DNA from: an uncultured Ruminococcus sp.
Lineage (GTDB): Bacteria > Bacillota > Clostridia > Oscillospirales > CAG-272
Reading direction: 5' to 3'
DNA: 9,985 bases
NCBI GenBank assembly: GCA_902796505.1
Contig: CADBPA010000058.1
Span: 1 to 9,985 of the forward strand
Position numbers and translations under genes: made by a program. Shown in pieces: positions 6,708-9,985 of the stretch. Under the pieces are notes generated by a model that had not been told where the DNA came from, did no database searches, and saw only the letters and a list, made by a program, of their open reading frames with translations. Numbering within the stretch: the stretch's first letter is position 1; each line of letters starts with the position of its first letter.

Positions 6708-8681
6708 ATGCGCATTGACCTGACACACAACCGCATCGTCCGCGAGACGATGACCGACCGGTTCCGCGCCGAGGCGGAGCGGGATCTGATCCCGATGCTG
6801 AAAGAACGCTTCGGCGAGAGGATCGCGGCGGTGCAGATGTACGAGGACTATCTCGCCCTCGGACTCCGCGAAGGCGACGACGCCTACTATCCGCTCACCG
6901 TTGTGCTCGAAAATTCCCTGCCGGAGACGGTCTGGGTAAAATGGAGCATGGCGAGGAGCGAGGATTTTGCCGGCGGCATTCCCTACGCCTACACCGGCGA
7001 TTCTCCCCTGCGCTTCTCCTTCGCCACCGAAGGACCGATCCTTTCTAAAATGAAGGAAAAGGTCGCGGGGCGGCAGATCTATTGCGAGGAAGGGATCCTT
7101 CCGCTGGAGATCTCCTATCCCGGCGCTTCTCCGCTGTTTCTCTCCGACAAGATCTCCCAGACCTTCCTCGACGAGATCGCCCGGCGCGTCACCGAGCAGA
7201 TCGAGAGCGCCTGCGGCGTCGAGGGCGTGGCGGAGAGCGGAACGGCGCTGAAGCTCGTCTTTTCCGCCGAGACCTTCCTCGAACATATCAACGAAAACGT
7301 GACCTACCGCCGCTTCCAGCTCTACGCGAAGGGCTGCGCGCCGCGCGATTTCTGGATCAAATGGACGCATAACGGCGCATCGGGGCCGGTCTTTCTCGCC
7401 GATCACCCGCAGGCGTGGGAGGTGGAGATCGAGCTCGGCGAGGACGTGCCGCGCAAGATGCGCGAGAAGGAATTCCGGTATCTTGCGATGACCGACGGCG
7501 CGAAGTACGCGACCTCGACGAGCAAGAAGAGCGTCACCGAGTGGCGCGAGCTGATCCGCCGGGCGATCAAGCGCGGACTTGTCCGCAAGGTCGAAGCCGA
7601 GCCGGTCGCCGACCGCGATCAATCGGATATTCAAAGCGAACTTCAGGCGCTTCTGCGCAAGTACGCGCCGGCGGAGGGCAGCCCGGTCGGGGAGACGAAG
7701 CCGGAGCCGGTCCCCGCCTATACCGGGGCGCAAGAGCCGCCCGCGGCGGAGGAAAAAGCCGCCGGAGTCCCGAAAGAGGAACTGCCGTGGACGGAAGACC
7801 GAGCGACCATGGGCGAGCCGGTCGAAGAACCTGCCGTGGGCGAGCCGGACGAGGAGCGCATCCGCGCCGACGTCGAAGCAAAGCTGCGGCTCGAAATGGA
7901 ACAGAAATACCGCAAAAAGGCGGAGGAGGACGCCGAGGCGCTCCGCCGCGAAAACGAACGCCTCCAGCGCGAGATCCTTCTCGCCAAAAAGCAAAACGAC
8001 GAAGAAGCCCATCGCCTGCGCATCGAGGCGGAGGAGCGCGCCAAAGCCGACGCGCGCGAGAAAGAGCGGATCGCCGAGGCGGCGAGATACGCCATCGCCG
8101 AGCGCGACCGTCTGCGCAAGGTCTACGAAGAGGAAGAGCGCCGCAAGCAGGAGGCTCTGCGCGCCGAGCAGGAGGCGCGCGCCGAAGAGGAGCGCCGCCG
8201 CCGCGAGGAGGAAGAGCGTATCCGCGAAAACGAGCGGCTCGCCGCCGAGCGTGCGGACATCCGTCAGCGCGCGGAAGAAGAACGCCGCCGCGCGGAGCGC
8301 GAAGCGCGCATCCGTTCGGGATTCGGCGGAGGGTATGAAACGACCGCCCCCGCTCCCGCGGCGGAGGAAAAAGCCCCCGAAGTCAAAGAGGAGCCGGCGC
8401 CCGCCGTCCGTTACACCTACGTTTCCCACCTTGCGGAGCTTTCGTTCAGCCGCCCGGTGGATCCCAACATCACCAAACATATCCGCGCCGGCATCGACCG
8501 CTCGCTGCGCGCCTTCCGCAAGGAAAATCTCTATATGCGCGTGCAGGCGCTGATCAAGGATCAGAATACCGTTCTTCTGAACTTCATCGAGTTCCCCGAA
8601 CAGGAGGAAGAACTGCTGATCAAGCTGCTGAACGATCTCGGCCGTGGCGGTCTCGGCATTGCGAAGATCAAGCTGGATTGA
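6708..8681 (+). CDS. uncharacterised 657-aa protein: probable duplicated N-terminal domain, long charged coiled coil, conserved-looking C-terminal domain
   Basis: The start at 6708 is preceded by AAGGGGG with seven-base spacing, and the gene begins 14 bases after uxaC. No signal peptide or membrane segment is seen, so it is probably cytoplasmic. Residues 1-295 are globular and seem to hold two related units: 'ETVWVKW' at 73-79 and 'RDFWIKW' at 213-219 sit at like positions, and each is followed about 30-35 residues later by a Lys/Met/Glu-rich segment (113-119, 249-255). Residues about 300-380 are a Pro/Glu/Ala linker. Residues about 381-537 form a continuous Glu/Arg/Lys/Ala-rich helix expected to be a coiled coil or single alpha helix. 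A second Pro/Ala/Glu linker (547-567) leads to a C-terminal domain (about 568-657) with 'LYMRVQALIKDQNTVLLNF' and 'GRGGLGIAKIKLD'. The architecture suggests a scaffold or assembly protein. I recognise no family, and no function is assigned. Confidence 0.9.
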   Translation: MRIDLTHNRIVRETMTDRFRAEAERDLIPMLKERFGERIAAVQMYEDYLALGLREGDDAYYPLTVVLENSLPETVWVKWSMARSEDFAGGIPYAYTGDSPLRFSFATEGPILSKMKEKVAGRQIYCEEGILPLEISYPGASPLFLSDKISQTFLDEIARRVTEQIESACGVEGVAESGTALKLVFSAETFLEHINENVTYRRFQLYAKGCAPRDFWIKWTHNGASGPVFLADHPQAWEVEIELGEDVPRKMREKEFRYLAMTDGAKYATSTSKKSVTEWRELIRRAIKRGLVRKVEAEPVADRDQSDIQSELQALLRKYAPAEGSPVGETKPEPVPAYTGAQEPPAAEEKAAGVPKEELPWTEDRATMGEPVEEPAVGEPDEERIRADVEAKLRLEMEQKYRKKAEEDAEALRRENERLQREILLAKKQNDEEAHRLRIEAEERAKADAREKERIAEAARYAIAERDRLRKVYEEEERRKQEALRAEQEARAEEERRRREEEERIRENERLAAERADIRQRAEEERRRAEREARIRSGFGGGYETTAPAPAAEEKAPEVKEEPAPAVRYTYVSHLAELSFSRPVDPNITKHIRAGIDRSLRAFRKENLYMRVQALIKDQNTVLLNFIEFPEQEEELLIKLLNDLGRGGLGIAKIKLD

Positions 8682-8682
8682 G

Positions 8683-8694
8683 TTTTGCGCAAAA
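8683..8694. repeat. 12-base palindrome before the lipoprotein gene
   Basis: TTTTGCGCAAAA lies directly after the stop at 8681, in the 51-base gap before the lipoprotein. It matches the centre of the palindrome at 3445-3460. With no following T run it is not a terminator, so read-through into the lipoprotein gene is likely. Confidence 0.4.
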
Positions 8695-8732
8695 TTCCAT
8701 CAGAATTTACCCCGAACAAGGAGAAAATCAGA

Positions 8733-9985
8733 ATGAAAAGGAAAATTTTGCTTGCTCTCTCCGCCCTTCTGCTTCTCGCGGCGCTCTTCGCGCTTGCGTC
8801 CTGCAACCTCGATCTCTCCGAAATCGAAGAGCAGATCGGAGGTCTGATCGGCGGACACGAACACCATTATTCCGAAGAATGGACGGCGGATGAGAACGCC
8901 CACTGGCACGCCTGCGAATGCGGCGAGCAGAGCGACTACGCCGAACACGTATTTCCTCAAAAAGAACCGATCCTCGCCGACTGCGTAAACGACACCCCCT
9001 ACACCGACGTCTGCGAGATCTGCGGCTATGAATCCAAGGGCGTGATCCGCGCCGCGGGGCATCGCTTCGGCGAATGGGAAACCGTCAAGCCGGCGACCGA
9101 CGACGAGGAGGGAGAGCAGGTCCGCACCTGCACGGTCTGCGGCGAAAGCGAGACGAAGGTCATCCCCGTTCTCGGCACGCTGATCCCGATCGATCCCGAA
9201 AACTACTACGCCTACCGCTATCTCGTCTCGCTCGGCAAGGAGGGCAAGCCGATGCTCTACGTCTACGCAAAGCTCGTCGCCGCGGCGGAGGCGATGCCGG
9301 AGGAGATCGATCTGACCGACGGCAGCTATTCTCTCACCACCGAACAGCTCGACGTCGCCTACACCTGCTACCGCTGCGATTATCCGCAGCACTTCTGGGT
9401 GGACGACGGATACGGCTACTCGACGCTTGAGGAGGTCGTGCAGAGCGTTTCGCCGAATTACTCGGTCGAAAAGGAAGATCTGCCGGCGATGATCGCCGCG
9501 GTGGAAAGCCGCACGGCACAGCTGCTCGCAGGGATCTCCGCAAAGAGCAGCGACGCCGAGATCGAGATGGAGATCCACGACCGCCTCGTCCTCGCCAACG
9601 CCTATGACACCTCCTACAGCGCCGCGCAGACGCACAGCCTTTACGGTTCGCTCGTCAACGGCAGATCGGTCTGCGACGGTTACGCCGAGGGCTTCCAGTA
9701 TCTGCTGAACTGCGCCGGCATCGAGGCGTTCACCGTTTCGGGGATGGCGTACCACGGCGAAGACGGCGAGCATCACGCCTGGAATATCGTTCTGCTCGAC
9801 GGCGAGTACTACTGCGTGGACGTCACCTGGGACGATCCCGTCCTCGCCGAGCCGGATCCCGACCATATCGACTACACCTATCTGAACGTCACCACCGCCG
9901 CGATCTCGCTCGACCACGACGCCGACGAAGAGCTTCCCTATCCTCTCCCGGTCTGCACCGCGACCGCCGCGCAGTACTATATCTA
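8733..9985 (+). CDS. transglutaminase-like lipoprotein with Cys-x-x-Cys repeats (partial, 3' end missing)
   Basis: The frame is open from ATG 8733 (AAGGAG nine bases upstream) to the window end, giving at least 417 residues. A lipoprotein signal peptide is clear: basic 'MKRKI', a hydrophobic core and lipobox LASC, with Cys24 as the lipidated residue, so the protein should be anchored outside the membrane. Residues about 42-140 hold three short Cys/His modules: CEC at 61-63 after 'HWHAC', CEIC at 94-97 and CTVCG at 133-137 followed by 'ETKVIPVLG'. These resemble repeats common in clostridial surface proteins. The transglutaminase/protease core follows, with Cys314 in 'SVCDGYAEGF', His348 in 'HHAWN' and Asp363 in 'CVDVTWDDP', an intact Cys-His-Asp triad. 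The reaction could be cross-linking, peptide cleavage or amide hydrolysis; sequence alone does not decide. Its true length and end are unknown. It probably shares the uxaC transcript. Confidence 0.9.
   Translation, partial: MKRKILLALSALLLLAALFALASCNLDLSEIEEQIGGLIGGHEHHYSEEWTADENAHWHACECGEQSDYAEHVFPQKEPILADCVNDTPYTDVCEICGYESKGVIRAAGHRFGEWETVKPATDDEEGEQVRTCTVCGESETKVIPVLGTLIPIDPENYYAYRYLVSLGKEGKPMLYVYAKLVAAAEAMPEEIDLTDGSYSLTTEQLDVAYTCYRCDYPQHFWVDDGYGYSTLEEVVQSVSPNYSVEKEDLPAMIAAVESRTAQLLAGISAKSSDAEIEMEIHDRLVLANAYDTSYSAAQTHSLYGSLVNGRSVCDGYAEGFQYLLNCAGIEAFTVSGMAYHGEDGEHHAWNIVLLDGEYYCVDVTWDDPVLAEPDPDHIDYTYLNVTTAAISLDHDADEELPYPLPVCTATAAQYYI

Noticed and set aside
5254..6726. 490-aa open frame on the minus strand opposite uxaC
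   Set aside because: It is an antisense shadow created by high third-position GC; uxaC on the plus strand has complete family motifs and a ribosome binding site.
7860..8320. Low-complexity, repeat-like DNA in the coiled-coil region
   Set aside because: The apparent repetition comes from recurring Glu, Arg and Ala codons; I see no exact tandem unit and no CRISPR-like repeat-spacer pattern.
6657..8480. 607-aa open frame on the minus strand opposite the coiled-coil gene
   Set aside because: It is rich in Phe, Leu, Arg and Asp as expected for the reverse of Glu/Arg/Lys codons, with no recognisable motif; it is a shadow of the plus-strand gene.
8700..9917. 405-aa open frame on the minus strand opposite the lipoprotein gene
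   Set aside because: The plus strand carries a signal peptide, lipobox and intact catalytic triad; the minus frame is composition driven.

Overview
The window is a GC-rich (about 60% by eye, not computed) chromosomal segment. It most likely comes from an anaerobic, gut-type member of the Bacillota, class Clostridia. The reasons are a four-cysteine L32 protein next to a YceD/DUF177 protein, a DUF5662 protein, a conserved hypothetical protein of clostridial type, purine-rich ribosome binding sites, and a lipoprotein carrying Cys-x-x-Cys repeats of a kind common in Clostridia. The class is an inference; there is no rRNA or marker long enough to place it further.

Layout. Positions 1-267 (+) hold the end of a Gfo/Idh/MocA-type oxidoreductase, closed by a terminator. 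Two bidirectional-looking terminators at about 279-453 separate it from a long minus-strand block. Within 268-530 I see no gene, only these terminators, a small GC hairpin and a run of eight C at 401-408. The minus-strand block, read right to left, contains a DUF5662 protein (5058-4498), yceD (4326-3784), rpmF (3739-3539), typA/bipA (3378-1534), a small 72-codon open frame of doubtful status (1464-1246) and a 198-aa conserved hypothetical protein (1127-531). Near-consensus or perfect sigma-A promoters sit in front of DUF5662, yceD-rpmF and typA.

From 5169 rightward everything is on the plus strand. A promoter with a possible operator precedes uxaC (glucuronate isomerase, 5296-6693). It is followed 14 bases later by a 657-aa protein of unknown function with a long charged coiled coil (6708-8681), then a transglutaminase-like secreted lipoprotein that runs off the window (8733-9985). 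The close spacing and absence of a terminator suggest these three are co-transcribed.

How they work together. yceD-rpmF and typA are translation and ribosome-biogenesis housekeeping genes. uxaC belongs to hexuronate catabolism, but no other pathway gene is in view. The coiled-coil protein and the lipoprotein have no evident metabolic link to it. I find no CRISPR array, transposon, phage module, tRNA or rRNA. No clearly new biological system is evident; the most interesting unexplained items are the coiled-coil protein with a probable internally duplicated N-terminal domain, and the structured leader in front of yceD-rpmF.
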